Source: Pestalotiopsis fici W106-1
Lineage: Eukaryota > Ascomycota > Sordariomycetes > Amphisphaeriales > Sporocadaceae
Length of the DNA stretch: 64,000 nt
Direction of reading: 5' to 3'
NCBI RefSeq assembly: GCF_000516985.1
Contig: NW_006917097.1
Span: 1,488,001-1,552,000 of the forward strand
Below the pieces are notes generated by a model. It was not told the DNA's origin and ran no database searches. It saw only the letters and a program-made list of their open reading frames with translations. This document shows, piece by piece, positions 35,772 to 47,976 of the stretch (positions are counted from its first letter, which is position 1; each line of letters begins with the position of its first letter). The position numbers and the translations under genes were made by a program.

Positions 35772-36623
35772 ATGGCAAGCCAAGAAATAGACGAGGAAGC
35801 CAGCGACTACGAGAATGGATTCGAGCTTGGCTTGTTTGAAACGGGCGATGAAGGGAGTAGCTTTCGTACTCGCAACGACCCTTCAAGTCCATATCAGCGT
35901 ACCAACATCACTGAACGAAGGGGAGCTATTGACATCCGCTGTGTAGCCAAGGATGTCATTCACGGCTACATGAAGGATGGAGGCGACTACGCAACACTCC
36001 TCATCTACGATTTCCAGTTCGACCCGCGCAAAAGGGGTGGGCGGATCTCATCGGTGGACATGGAGTTCTTGTATTTTTCCACTGGTGACAAACAACCAGA
36101 GGTTATTGATATTGCCCCCAAAGGTCGTATGATGCTGGCTCGTACGACTCAGAGCGACAGCATCACGCATGGTGTCGACACTTCTGCCGGCGCAGATGTG
36201 CTGGGTGCCAAATTCGACGCGACTTGGAAATGGGAGAAGACCATCAACCGCGAAAGCACTGATGCTACTAGAATTATCGGGTCCATCAACCTGAAGAATC
36301 GCACCTATGGTGCGTCCAATGCAGCATCTTGGACAATCTTGGAGAACGAGTCGGTAAAGACGGGCGTCCCTGCGCATCTTACTACAGCAATACTATTGCG
36401 ACGCCACTCTGAAGAAGACGATTTTCAATGCACCTTCAAGATCAAATCGACTGTTGATTTAGCCAGCAAAATTAGACGTTTGTTTGGCTCCACTCCCCCA
36501 GACGACCCAATTCTGTATGATCCCACTCTGACCCCTACCAATCGCCTGCGTCACTATGACTTGGATAATTTGGGAGATATCAATCTTCAGGACATCGGTC
36601 TGGTTGAGTTCGAAAACAGCTAA
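35772..36623 (+). CDS. Uncharacterised 283-aa protein beside NLR and protease
   Basis: Intronless. I chose the ATG at 35772 (MASQEIDEE...) because the 42 residues before it, from an ATG at 35646, lack the character of the rest. No signal peptide or transmembrane segment. The N-terminal 50 residues are acidic. A beta-strand-rich core follows with blocks AIDIRCVAKDVIHGY, ATLLIYDFQFDP, a DIAPKG turn, a WKWEKT segment, TRIIGSINLKNRTYG, AASWTILENE and FKIKSTVDL. The last part (LFGSTPPDDPILYDP) is Pro/Asp-rich. The pattern resembles a group of uncharacterised proteins I recall from ascomycetes, but I cannot name a domain. It sits between the NLR-like and ankyrin-protease genes, so an effector or substrate role is a fair guess and no more. 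Confidence 0.7.
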   Translation: MASQEIDEEASDYENGFELGLFETGDEGSSFRTRNDPSSPYQRTNITERRGAIDIRCVAKDVIHGYMKDGGDYATLLIYDFQFDPRKRGGRISSVDMEFLYFSTGDKQPEVIDIAPKGRMMLARTTQSDSITHGVDTSAGADVLGAKFDATWKWEKTINRESTDATRIIGSINLKNRTYGASNAASWTILENESVKTGVPAHLTTAILLRRHSEEDDFQCTFKIKSTVDLASKIRRLFGSTPPDDPILYDPTLTPTNRLRHYDLDNLGDINLQDIGLVEFENS

Positions 36624-37158
36624 TTGAACGCTACTTGGGTCTCGGGGGTGGTATGATGGGAGGGGACCGTTGTATCCTAGGTATCTATCTACATTAGCTA
36701 CTAGTTATGGGCTCTGCTTGCTGGCCCTGACGAGAATTCACTAAACGCACCTAGAGATACAGTACGTAGCCAAGTCGCCAGCACACTGTACAGCCCCTGT
36801 AGTCCGACATGTCGTGCCACCTTGGTTCTTATGAGCCAGTGCACATGTGTGCGCAAGTGAAGAGAAAGTAATTACGCCTATCTTGAGTCCGGGAATAGCA
36901 ACTCCGTACCCACCCCGCTTCGTATGGGTTGGGGGCCTTACCGCTGCAGCCCCCGAGAGCCTTGCGAGTGATGATGGTCAATGGGTGAGAACATGGACCA
37001 ATACCCTCAGAGTCGAATGATTGAGTCCAGTTGAGAACACCTGTCTGAAGGGTACTGTTATTTTCAACATCATATCCTTCGCAAAAACAACGGCGATTGC
37101 TCTCCGACAGCTCGTGTGCCTGTATCAATCTTGATCGAAAAGCAAAGTCGGCATCGAC
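36624..37158. other. Intergenic, about 535 bp
   Basis: 3' flank of the unknown gene and promoter of the ankyrin-protease gene. It holds a CCTAGGTATCTATCTAC motif near 36676. The minus-strand ORF here (36829-37221) overlaps the protease start and looks spurious. Confidence 0.45.
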
Positions 37159-40100
37159 ATGAGCGTCTCCCGTGTGGATGAAGTGTCTGTCCTTCTGGGG
37201 GCTCAGAACCGTACAGATCAATCCCCTGACGACAGAAGAGAAGAAGATGACAGCAGCTCAGGCTCAGAATCAGATTCGGAGTATGGTGCTGAGGATGAAG
37301 GTGATGAAGAGGATCCACGGGTACTCCAAGAGACCAAGGTCCAAGAGATATTCGAAAAGATCAAAGCGTCTAATGATCAGGAAATTGTAGTCGATGGGCT
37401 TGACCTGTATAAAAAGCAGGATCGCGACAAATTTATGGAGATGAATAAGGCATATCTCGACAAGGAAATAACTCAGAAGAAACGGAATCTTCTGCATCTC
37501 TTTGCCGATGAGATGTCCGAGCAAAAGTTTGCGACAAAAGTCAAGAGGCTCAAGAAGCTAATCATGGACCTGACGCGACTCTCGGCAAACCTGCTGGCAA
37601 AGAAAGACGCCCATGGGAATACCCCCGTACACTCTGCACTCCACTGGGGCAACGCGAGGCTGGTAAGATACATGTGCGAAGCACACAAGGATGCAGATAG
37701 CATTTTGAGAATACCCGTCGCAAAATCAGGGAAAGAATCGGGCAATTGCCTCCATCTGGCCATTAAGAACGGCGACCAGTTCAAGGACGAAAGAACAGGT
37801 CTTTTGGATTTGCTCATCAAGAATTCCAAAAAGGAGACTCTCTGCGCTGCCGATGAAGAGGGTTTCACGCCTCTTCATCTCGCTGTTGCAGCTCCCAAAT
37901 GCGATGACGCTCAATTGGCAACTGTCAAAGCGCTTGTGGATCAATGCGATGAAGCATTGGACATCATGTGCAAGTATGGAGGAAAAGACCTTGTCTCCCC
38001 CTACCGCTATCACTTATTGACTCAAGAAGTCCTCAATAAACAACGTACAGAGTCCGAAAAGACAAGCACAAGTAAAGAAGGCTCCGAGATCAAAGGGGGT
38101 GGTCCATCTCAGTCGACGCAGAAAGATGTCAAAAAGTCTGACGCGCCAGCACCGAAATCCAAACCACAACCAACTTTGCAGGAGACAAGGAACCATGTTC
38201 CGTCCAGATCCATACAAGCTGACCAAATGGCTGCTCCAACAAGCAATATTCCTCTCGCTCGCCAACCTACTTTGGAACTGGGCACAAAGGTGCAGGGAGT
38301 GAAAAATGGTGTCACTCCATTGACACCAGACACGGACAAGAAGAAGACGCCTAAGAGGCGAAGGCAATTTGCCAAAGCAGAGCCTACTACGGCCAGCATT
38401 TCAGCAATCGGGCAGTACCTGAAAGAATATTGCTTGCGAACGCGACGTCATGACAAAGCAGTAGAGCTACTGTATGGTCTTCGCCAAGGTAAGATGGACG
38501 GCTCTTTCGCTATCCAGATGGTAATGCTAAGAATAATACAGACAAACAAATTTATTTCGATCTTTTCGATCTGAATGGAGCTAGTCACAACTGGACCAGA
38601 ACTGGGTTCGTCGAGGGTTTGCGTCATCTGGTGTTTGAAGACGTGCTGCAATATGTTGCGCTACCACAGCTCAATGTGGAGGAGGAAATCCCAATGCCAA
38701 ACCGGAAAACGGGGCAACGACCGCCCAAGCCAGATGGAAACGGGCGGGTAGACCTCAAGACTCTCTTCACGTGGTTGAAAGACATCAAGAAGGTCAAGGC
38801 CATTTTCAAAGTTATCGTAGATGATCTCAATGAGCCTGCTCACAGAGATGAGGCTATTGAATCATGCTTTGAGGGAATCAAAGGGATTGAGACATGGGAC
38901 TGGCGGAAGTTCGACATCTCCCCAGAAGTCATTCAAAAAGTGGCGCCTCATGTGAAGGTCGTTCACCTGTACTGGAGTGGAAACAATGCTACATTGCGTG
39001 CTTGGAGTGAGGAGCGTGGCATCCGCCGACTCGAAAAGCTAGAAGTAGTGCATCTTCACGGCAAGCAGGTAAATCATACACGACCATATATTCTCCTCAA
39101 GACTTCCTGCTTATGATTGACTTCACAGGGGCTAGAAAGCAAGAGTCGAATGAAAAGGTCCATCAAGGAATTCAAGTCTGATGTGGAAACCAACACTCAA
39201 ATTAGAGTCGAAGACAAGGAGATCCAAAGCGAGGCTGCCAAAAATGCCGGCAGTGACACTGATGCAGTCAAAAATGTACATGAACGGCATAAATGGGTCA
39301 CGACTATGGAAGAATTTGCTGAGTTTTTGCAAAACGCTGAAGCCAACGCCGACCCAAGACTGGAGCTGCTACGTCCGGTCAAGGTGGCATTAATAGACGA
39401 CGGTGTAGATATCAATGATCCGACCATACGGACCAAGGTCTTTGACGGGAGGAGTTTCTGCCACAGGGATGAAGAGGAGAATCTGAATCAGCCCTACTAT
39501 GTGTCTGGTGGCGGGCACGGAACCGCGATGGCAAGCTACATCTGCAAAATCTGCCCCAACGTTCAGTTATACGTCTTAAGACTCGAGGAAAAAGCCTCAA
39601 TAGAGCCTGGACGAAGAAACATCACTGCTGATAGTGCAGAAAAGGTCAGTCACCTGGGTATATTTGTGAAGATTCAACTCACGTGAGAATTTGCAAGAAG
39701 AACTCACTGCTAACAAAGTTTCAGGCGGTCACGGCCGCAATTGGAGAAGGGGTGGACATCATAAGCATGTCCTGGACAATAAATAGAACCAGCGACAATC
39801 ACGGCAGCATCGAAAAGCTCGAAAAAGCCATAGCTAAAGCCGCACAGAAGAACATACTAATGTTCTGCGCCGCTACTGACCAGGGGCCCGTCAAAGATAC
39901 TTCGTACCCGGCAGCAACGGCACTCACGAAGAACATTTTCAAGATTGGCGCCGCCGAGGCCTCGGGCCAGGCCATGACGTGGCTTGGGGACCCTAACCTG
40001 GTGGATTTCATCTTCCCGGGTCACCAGGTCATCAAGGAGCGGAGTGACGATCCGAGCGTGAGAATTTATACGGCCTTGGCCGGCTCCTCCGTTTCCACTG

Positions 40101-40399
40101 CGCTTGCTTCTGGGCTTGCAGCGGTGATGCTCTACTGTGTGCAGCTCTCGGCGATGGCTAGCAGCCAAGGACGATCGACTCCAGATCTCAGCCGATACAT
40201 GTCTCTCAAAAACCATCAGAGCATGAAGAAAGCCTTCCTCCAAATCGGTACTACTCCTGAAAGCAAAAACAAGTTCATAACAGTCTGGGAACGGTTTGAA
40301 AATCCTGTCCGAGGTGCCGACGAAAGGCCCAGTCGTCCTAAGATTGACTTTGTGGTTGATTTGGCCAATGCATTGACTTGGAATGCCTCATCTCGCTAA
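37159..40399 (+). CDS. Ankyrin-repeat subtilisin-like (S8) protease
   Basis: Four exons (37159-38488, 38542-39068, 39129-39644, 39725-40399) join in phase to 1015 aa. No signal peptide, so a cytosolic protease is expected. The N-terminus is acidic and Ser-rich (about 25-55). Ankyrin-like repeats cover about 130-280 (GNTPVHSALHWGNARLVRYM, GNCLHLAIKNGD, GFTPLHLAVAAP). A charged, disordered linker follows (about 295-420), then an unnamed region (445-620). The S8 domain has the complete triad: D709 in ALIDDGVD, H749 in GGGHGTAMA and S913 in AGSSVSTALASG. The oxyanion Asn position of subtilisin appears to be Asp (D843 in AATDQG). Fungal intracellular S8 proteases of this kind are linked to NLR-like signalling, for example HET-Q2, which cleaves the gasdermin-like HET-Q1. 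Its plausible target is the 283-aa neighbour (inference). Confidence 0.88.
39645..39724 (+). other. Third intron of the ankyrin-protease gene
   Basis: 80 bp, donor GTCAGT, acceptor TTTCAG. It connects the His exon to the Ser exon of the protease domain. The other introns are 38489-38541 (53 bp) and 39069-39128 (60 bp). Confidence 0.8.
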
Positions 40400-43300
40400 A
40401 TAATAGACACATTGCGTCAATCCGGTTGTAATTAATATGATCTCAGGTGTATATGATCTTGAACTTGGTATTTCCTTGATGCATCTCATCCCAGTCCGGT
40501 GACGGTAAGTTGAGATCCCAGAACGGCTCGGTTTATTTTTTGGCCGCTACGAGGTGTCGTGCAACTCAGTCACAACCAGTTTTCCATGATCATAAAAAAT
40601 CGTGACGATACTAGACGTGGCTTTCCTATAAACTCAGTCCATTCCAAATTAGAAATTTCCAACATCGCTCATCGGCAGCGTATTCACAACCGCGACCTCT
40701 CGTATCACGTCCCGCCGTCGGTTCTATGCTCTTTTAAATTGAAGCAATTGAGCAGCAATTGATCGATTGATATAATGGCCTTTCCAATTGTGCGATGTTC
40801 TTGATAAATTATCTCGCATTATTCGTCTCGCTCTCTGCAGGCCATATAGGCACTTGCCTTTGATGACAAAAGCTTCCAACTTGGCTGTTCTCTTCAGTCC
40901 TTCGTGCTCCCCTCATGGTCCGGTATTCACACTATAATAGCAACTTCGACTCTCTTTTATTCAAATTTCAACTCTGGTTCCTCATCCCAGACCACGATGT
41001 TGTGACAAAATTCGAGCAAATCTCTGATGCGTCAGCACAAGTATGCCACGTTTTCATAATTATCCTATTCCCGGTATATGATTACCTAAATAATTCAAAT
41101 AGACTCGAATATGACGCGTAGCTAAGTAGTCAACATGAACAATATACCTGGATTAGAAAGGCTCAACATGATTGGTGGGATTACACCCTGGACTGTCTGT
41201 TCGTCAACTGTCAGAAAGATGCGGTACCCCACGTGCTTGGCCCAGTGGTCCTATCTGACCAGCAATCAGTCATATTACCGGCCCGGGGGAGTGCTCAGGA
41301 AAGACCCGGTGAGAGTTCCCCAGACCCCTGCGACCGGTGAAGGACTTGGTGGTGTCGGGCTCAGCTGTCAAGGCTGAGCTGTCAGCCCTCCTGCGTTTCG
41401 AAAAGGCGAGCGCGTGACGACGGGCGGCCCAGTGGGATTTGAATACTTTGGGGTGGAATGCGATCAGCAGTGCGCACACCATCCCTCTCTCTGTCTTTAG
41501 CCCCCCCGGCGCGCCGCAATGTAACGGCCCTTTAGGTAAGGGAGTGACTGACAATTGGCACTGCTGGGCCACCCCCATCCCCCAAGAGCACATTAGTTTC
41601 CAACCCGCGGGCTTACGAATTGCCTACTGTGACTCCCAGCCATCTCTTGGTTGTCCCGGTGGACGGTATGAAAATAGACACGAAGTTGGACGAGATGAGG
41701 TGTATGGTGGTAAGATGCAAGGTCTTTTGAGATTGATGTACAAAATGGGTCTTGACGCGATCGATCCTCCTCGGCAGCTGTCGCGATGCAAGGTCGCGTA
41801 AACCTCCACGCTCACGAGTGCCGTGCAATGGACTTTTGAGACGACGACCCACTGCAATTTCGCCATCATGTTTGCAGAACGCTTGATGTTGCCCCCCTTA
41901 GAAAAGGAAGATCGCGTACAGTACGCAGGTAGTATGCAAAGGCCCAGACATGATCCTATATGCAGGGCCGAGACAGTCAACTGGCCCCGAGGAACTGGTA
42001 CCAGAACGCTAAAACGAAATGAAGCTTCCAACATGCTTTTCCCAAGCGTAACGGCGCTGCAGGACATTGGGAAACATAACATCATGGCCTTTGCAAACGG
42101 CTGCTGGGGCTTTTCAAAAGTCTGGAGATGAAAATCCTTGAGGCCCCTTCCCTTCTCTGACTGCCGGCTAAAAGAGAGGATCCAATCGGGGGCCATCGCC
42201 AGCGATTCCGCGCAGCCGCACGAATGATAACATTCCGGGCGCTTTAGCCGGGACCACGAGTTACGGCCGACTCAACGTACCCAAGTATATCTTTCTACAC
42301 GACGGTGCGCAAAGGTACCGAGGTGGGCAGGACCCTGGAACCACACACTCGGGATTCTCTCCAGGAGGTAGTGTACTCCTGTCAATGTAGGTGCGGTATT
42401 AGTTGATGCATGGTCACAGCGCGCATACACAGATGATCAATTCACAAAGGGCGGTGGCCATGCAAAGTGAAATTGGAACCGAATTCCATTATGGTCGGGA
42501 TAGCCTTTTTTATTTTTTATTTTTTTTTTCCAATGTCGCCTCTTTGGACTTATTCTCGCCCCCCAGACTACAAGGAGCCCTGCCTGCAGTGCTCACCTGG
42601 TACCATTCAACTGGGAGTCGTGCTTCGACATGGCTTGCCCCATCCGTGCCATCCTGTATATCCTGGGGTACGCACGGCACAAGGGTGGCTTACTGTACCC
42701 GAGCTCTAGAAGGTATCCGAGTCGCCTCAGTGACCGGGATTCCGGAGCACGGTCACAAGTTCCGGGACCTTGCTGAAGAAAGAAATACTGCAGAGAAAAG
42801 TGCATGTATAAACGAAAGTATTCGTCTATTGTATCGGCATTGACGGTCATGGCGATCGGTACTTTTCATATACTCTTACCTGTATGCTACGATGACCAAA
42901 CTCGAGAGAATCCCAGACGTCGAATTCCTATTCAGGAGCGATCCAAGAGAATTCGGAATCTGGAACACACGTACGTAAGCAATTGCATCTTTTCGGGTAC
43001 TCCTGCCATCGCAGCTCATTGGTCATTTTTCGAGCGCGGGTTGAGCGCTGAATCATTTGTCATCTCATATCACCTTTGTTACCTCTATAGTATAACCGGA
43101 TACATAAATGATTGTTCGAGGTTGCAGTCCGATCCATCTTACCGCAGACACGGTGGTGTTCCGAGTCTCACACCGGGGCGCACAAACTTATCTTGTAAAG
43201 TATGCGTTGTCTCTTCCAAAAGAAGACCTCGACACTTTGCTCGCAATGACTATCCTCCAAAGGCTCATCTGGTGGGCAGGCGCTTGAAGGAGTGAGCGCG

Positions 43301-45618
43301 ACCCCCCGCGTTTGCTGACATGACGACCAGGAAATAATCTGCTGACAATTTTTCTGCGGCAAATGCGACAATAGGCATAACCAAAAGGGGCAGCTTGTGG
43401 AACGGCCCGTTATGGACGCCCCTCATATGATAGACAAAAGGAGAATCATACCATAAGCACAGCGTCGCTTTCGTGCTCTTCGGGGGGTGTACCGGGAGGA
43501 TTGGCATTTGGGATTCTTAATTCAAAAAGGCCAAGCTCGACTATGCACATACATAATGGGGGAAAAGGTCCCCCCCAGTCGCCGTGGGGGTAAGACTGAC
43601 AGTCTGGCCATTTGAGCCTGTCAGCCACCACGTGTGATGAAGCGGATTCTTTGCCGCGGGATTCACAGCCACGATTGACTTTGAAGCGATCGACCTCCTA
43701 CATAATAACTTCACTGACCGCAAGGCATCATCATGATGTTGCACCAAACGAACCCAGACGGCTCCCATATGATACTGTGGTCAGCTCTTACGTGCAGCAC
43801 CCGCCATCTTGGAAGCCTGCTTGCTTATTATCTGGGGACAATTGGGCGTGTACCATTTGAAACTGATAGTAAGTGATGTCTCGATAAAATCCAAGAAAAT
43901 TAATGTTATTTATTTGAAATATTTTTGAATAGTTCCCAATAATCATTGTCCAATCGATGAGCTTGAAAGCACCATGCATATATACAAAGGACGGTACTCA
44001 TTTTAATGTCAGCCGCATCATAATCTCGCGAATGCATTCCGGTCTCATGATTGTTGCAATCATCCCGATAAATATTGCAAGATATCAAGTTATCATCGTG
44101 AGACCCATGGCCTCGACCCTCTTTGGCCTGGCGAAAGAAACCCACGCAATGGCCACCAGGACCATCAATGATTGATAGATTTTACGAGTGCGGCCTAGTG
44201 TAACCACGACGCTCGCTTCGGCATCGGTGGCATTGGATCCCCTCTTCCATTACTGGTAACACCAAGCTGAATCAACCCGTGTGTTACCGTGGGCGCCGGT
44301 CAAGTGAGCGCCTCTGGGATGGGCGAAATCGTCAGCAAAAAGAGGTCTGGGAGCACGTAGAGGTCTCCGTAAGATGCATCTGGTGCTAGGACTACAAAGA
44401 TACCCTACCTCTCATGTCTCAGGTGTGTTATATTCTTAGGACGGCAAGCAAGAAGGTCGATACGGCTTACCCCACGTGCTTATATCAACGACTATCGTAT
44501 AATCTTTACTGGATGCGAATAATGAATCTCAAGCTGTGCCGTCCACTTATCATTTAGCTGCAGAAAATATGAGATTTCGTCGGAAGTTGAGAAGACTTAT
44601 CTTACATTTATTCGCATGTCCGATTGTCGAATGACAGATGATCTGCCTATCAGACTTTCGACAGACTTACGTTCCTCTGCTTTGAGCAGGCCGAAAGGAA
44701 GATAGGATGTAAGATCACATGATATCATGAAACATCTTATCAGTCCGAGTGACTAGAAGAAAAAAGACATATCATAATATCAAAAGGCCAAGAGCAATAA
44801 ACAGGGGAAGCTTGTGCTTCATCATCCCGAAGGATATCTGCAATCGATATTCACGGGAACTTGCAGAAATGAATCAGAACTCTGTATTTCTTGTATTGCC
44901 CTCACACTTATGCTTGGGACCAATCATTCTTTCTACCCTTGCACTTGCGCCGCATTTTGTTCGTTTAATTCTTCCCGACTGTGCCTCAATGTGTTTGACA
45001 CGCCTCTCATAGCAATGCCCAGATCGTGCTCCCCATCCACCAAATGTAACAGAGCCTTCTTCAGCTCTTCACATCGTGATACCATGAGGAAATATCCGAG
45101 CGACTCGATACACGGGACGTAGCCGCAGGTGTGCCGTGTTGGGTGCATCGCCTGAGGTCGATCGTGCAGACTCGATCAGAGATTTATTTATTTATTTTTT
45201 GCCCGGAACTTTCATTTTCGTATCTTTTATTCCAGCCTATCATAGCTACTGATTGAGCAACTATGACACTTTTACCCGAGAACAATTCGCAATTTTCGTC
45301 AATATTCAACTAAAAGTAATTGTTGATATTGATCATCGATGTATACAAAGCATTGTTGGAAGCATGTCGATACAAATGTCACTTCGCACACATAGTACGC
45401 GCATATGACACAAGTACCAGATTTCATCAAATTGCTGGAGATTCGGCATCTCTGTCTTTTGACCTGTCATTTTATTCCAAACTTTAGTCTCGCTCAGGGG
45501 GGATAGAATGGTAAATAGGTGAGATCAATATAGTATAACTTTCCGATACAAGACTGCAATCAATACAGACAATACAAACAATATTGCCGGTTTGACTTGT
45601 ACCATTATACTGGATGCG

Positions 45619-45655
45619 AAAAAAAAAAAAAATGAAAAAACGATAAAAAAAAAAC
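45619..45655. repeat. A-rich low-complexity tract
   Basis: Three runs of A (about 13, 6 and 10 bases) close together in the gene-free region. Confidence 0.6.
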
Positions 45656-47953
45656 ACAATTGAAACATCCCTGTTCCATACAAAGAGATCAAGTCATTGC
45701 TAATATTTACCAATTCGAATGGGAAGCACCATGACCCAGGCTGGCGAGCGAGCACAACGAACGAGCGTCGCCCGGATCGACAGCCAGTGGCCAATGCTCA
45801 GAAACACTAGACATGTACTATGATAGAGATCTAAGGTCATTACCGGCGGTCATGACCACATGGGCAGCCTAGGTTACGATTCCCAGAGGATGCGCGGCAA
45901 TTGCTACTTGTTTCGCGCTGTTCTCCTGATTCCTTTTCCTGCTTGTTTGAAGAAAAAAGCTGGGAAACATGTTGACATGACATCATACTATCCGGAACCG
46001 GGGTTGTGGTGGTGTCGCCTTGTCAGAAACCAGCAGCGAGATCCAGCGAGATACACCAGCAATAAGCTTTTTAGCTAAATTCCCCAGATCGCACAGATCC
46101 CGATGCGCGCGCGTGTCTGGTGGGTTCCTTTGTATATTTCCCGTTGATCACGGACCGTTGAAGTCCGCAAACAAAGACGCATCAATGTATTGTTCTTGGG
46201 ATCTCGATGCGGATCAGATTGCGCGCATTCTTTGTGGGTGTTTTCCGGGGGGCATTTTTGGGGGAAAGCAGTTGGAGCGACATTTGTTACGCCTATTTTA
46301 CCCCGGAATGCTTGGCACGCCTGGCGTCGCGCGTGACGGGAGGTTGGCCTAAGGCTACATTCTTCTCATCATGATCTAGGCCATTGTCTTTTGGCTTGGA
46401 ATCTCGATAGAGGACCGATCAGTGGTGCAGTGATGCAATGAGCAATAGACGGAGTGTCATCTGGCCCTACGTTTTGTTGTTGTTTTGTTGCAGATCCAAT
46501 GGGTTTTTCTATATTCCATCCAACTGCGTCACATCATGAATGAACGTTCCCACGCTGGAGGAGCCGACGATGAGTTGGCCTGGCTTTGCTAGCAAGATAA
46601 TACTTGTCCACACGAAAGTACATTGCTCAAAGTGTTCCGTATGGTAGGATGAGATCATACGGGACTCATCAGCAGCTCAAACGTCAGTAACAATGGCCAT
46701 GCGCCAGGACAAAGTGTTAGTGGTAAGGTTTGGTCATGTCCTTGCTTGTTGGCATTGCTCACTAACTGCCTGCCCCCAACCACACGCTGCCAGGGCAAAG
46801 AAACAAAATCACCCCACCAAATCGTTCTATGACAACTGGCTTCGGTGTGCTGTTACGCGCAGTAACCTGACCTCACGCGACCTCGACAGAGATGGCTGTC
46901 GTGGCCGGCGATCAATAGAGAACACACACCCAAATAACGACATGGCATTGTCCATATTCGTGTTTTTTGTTTTCCCTCATTCCTCATTGTGCGCAAATAG
47001 GCGGCCAGGCCCGTGCCAGCCAGCCAGCCTGGCCTATGCAAAACGACCCTCCGAATTCCCGAGTGGGCGGCAGGAATGCATATTGAGGTAGGATTACAGA
47101 GGTCACAAGGGCGATCCTGAGACGTACGCACCGTCCTGTTGCAGGAGCTGGGACCTATTTTGAGAAGGAAAGGTTCCTTCTTGGACAGTACATGCAATCA
47201 AAACCCCACGCAGACAATTCTCCAGTACTCTACAGAGATGCAGCCTCTGTACCAAAAAGAGGTCTCTCCCTGTGTTTGTCTCTCCTCTTTGCGGCCTATC
47301 TCCCCACAACGGTGCCCGTTCAGATTACCCCCGCAATGAAGATTATCACAAGGCCATTCTTTACTTTGTACTTAATAAGGCACCCAGAAATTATTTCTCA
47401 GCATCCTGCTTCAGTAAGCAAACCATTCCAATCCCCCGAATCCCTCCAAGGCAATTTGGTTTTAATGTCCATTGACCTGCCCGAGAAGAATGACGCGTAC
47501 ATCGTAGAGTGATTTGCAAATTTATACGCTATCCATGGAGCCAGCAAAGGCAGTAATCACGAAGCCGACGAATTACTCTGAGTATTGTCGTCCTCGGACT
47601 AGACCGACGGACCGTCTGTCCATGGACGCAGCCATCACGGTGCGCTCCTCATTTACTTCAGGAACGTGTGTCGCTCTCCTGCGCTGCCCGTGTGCTGGGT
47701 GGCTGGCCGGTAAAGGGTGGGTGGACGCATCCGCCCAGTTGTTCCTGAGTCTTTTGTAAAAGTGGGTGTCGACGCAATTAGACTGTATATCGTGTCAACC
47801 TTTTGGCATGTTCTAGTTTTGGCATGATCCTTTGCCCGTTTTTTTTTTGTTTCTTGTCTCATGTGGCATCCTCGAGAAGACGTTTTTTTTGAGGAAATTC
47901 CTTTGAAGCGACAGTCCTTACCCTTACCCCCTTCCCGCCCGGCTGAGTCACGA

Positions 47954-47976
47954 GGGGGGGGGGGGGGGGGGGGGGG
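47954..47976. repeat. Poly-G tract of 23 bases
   Basis: An uninterrupted run of 23 G on the plus strand inside the gene-free region. Such runs can form quadruplex DNA and are prone to length error in sequencing. Confidence 0.85.

Noticed and set aside
41624..42196. 190-codon minus-strand ORF
   Set aside because: Overlaps other random ORFs; no domain, signal peptide or coding-like pattern.
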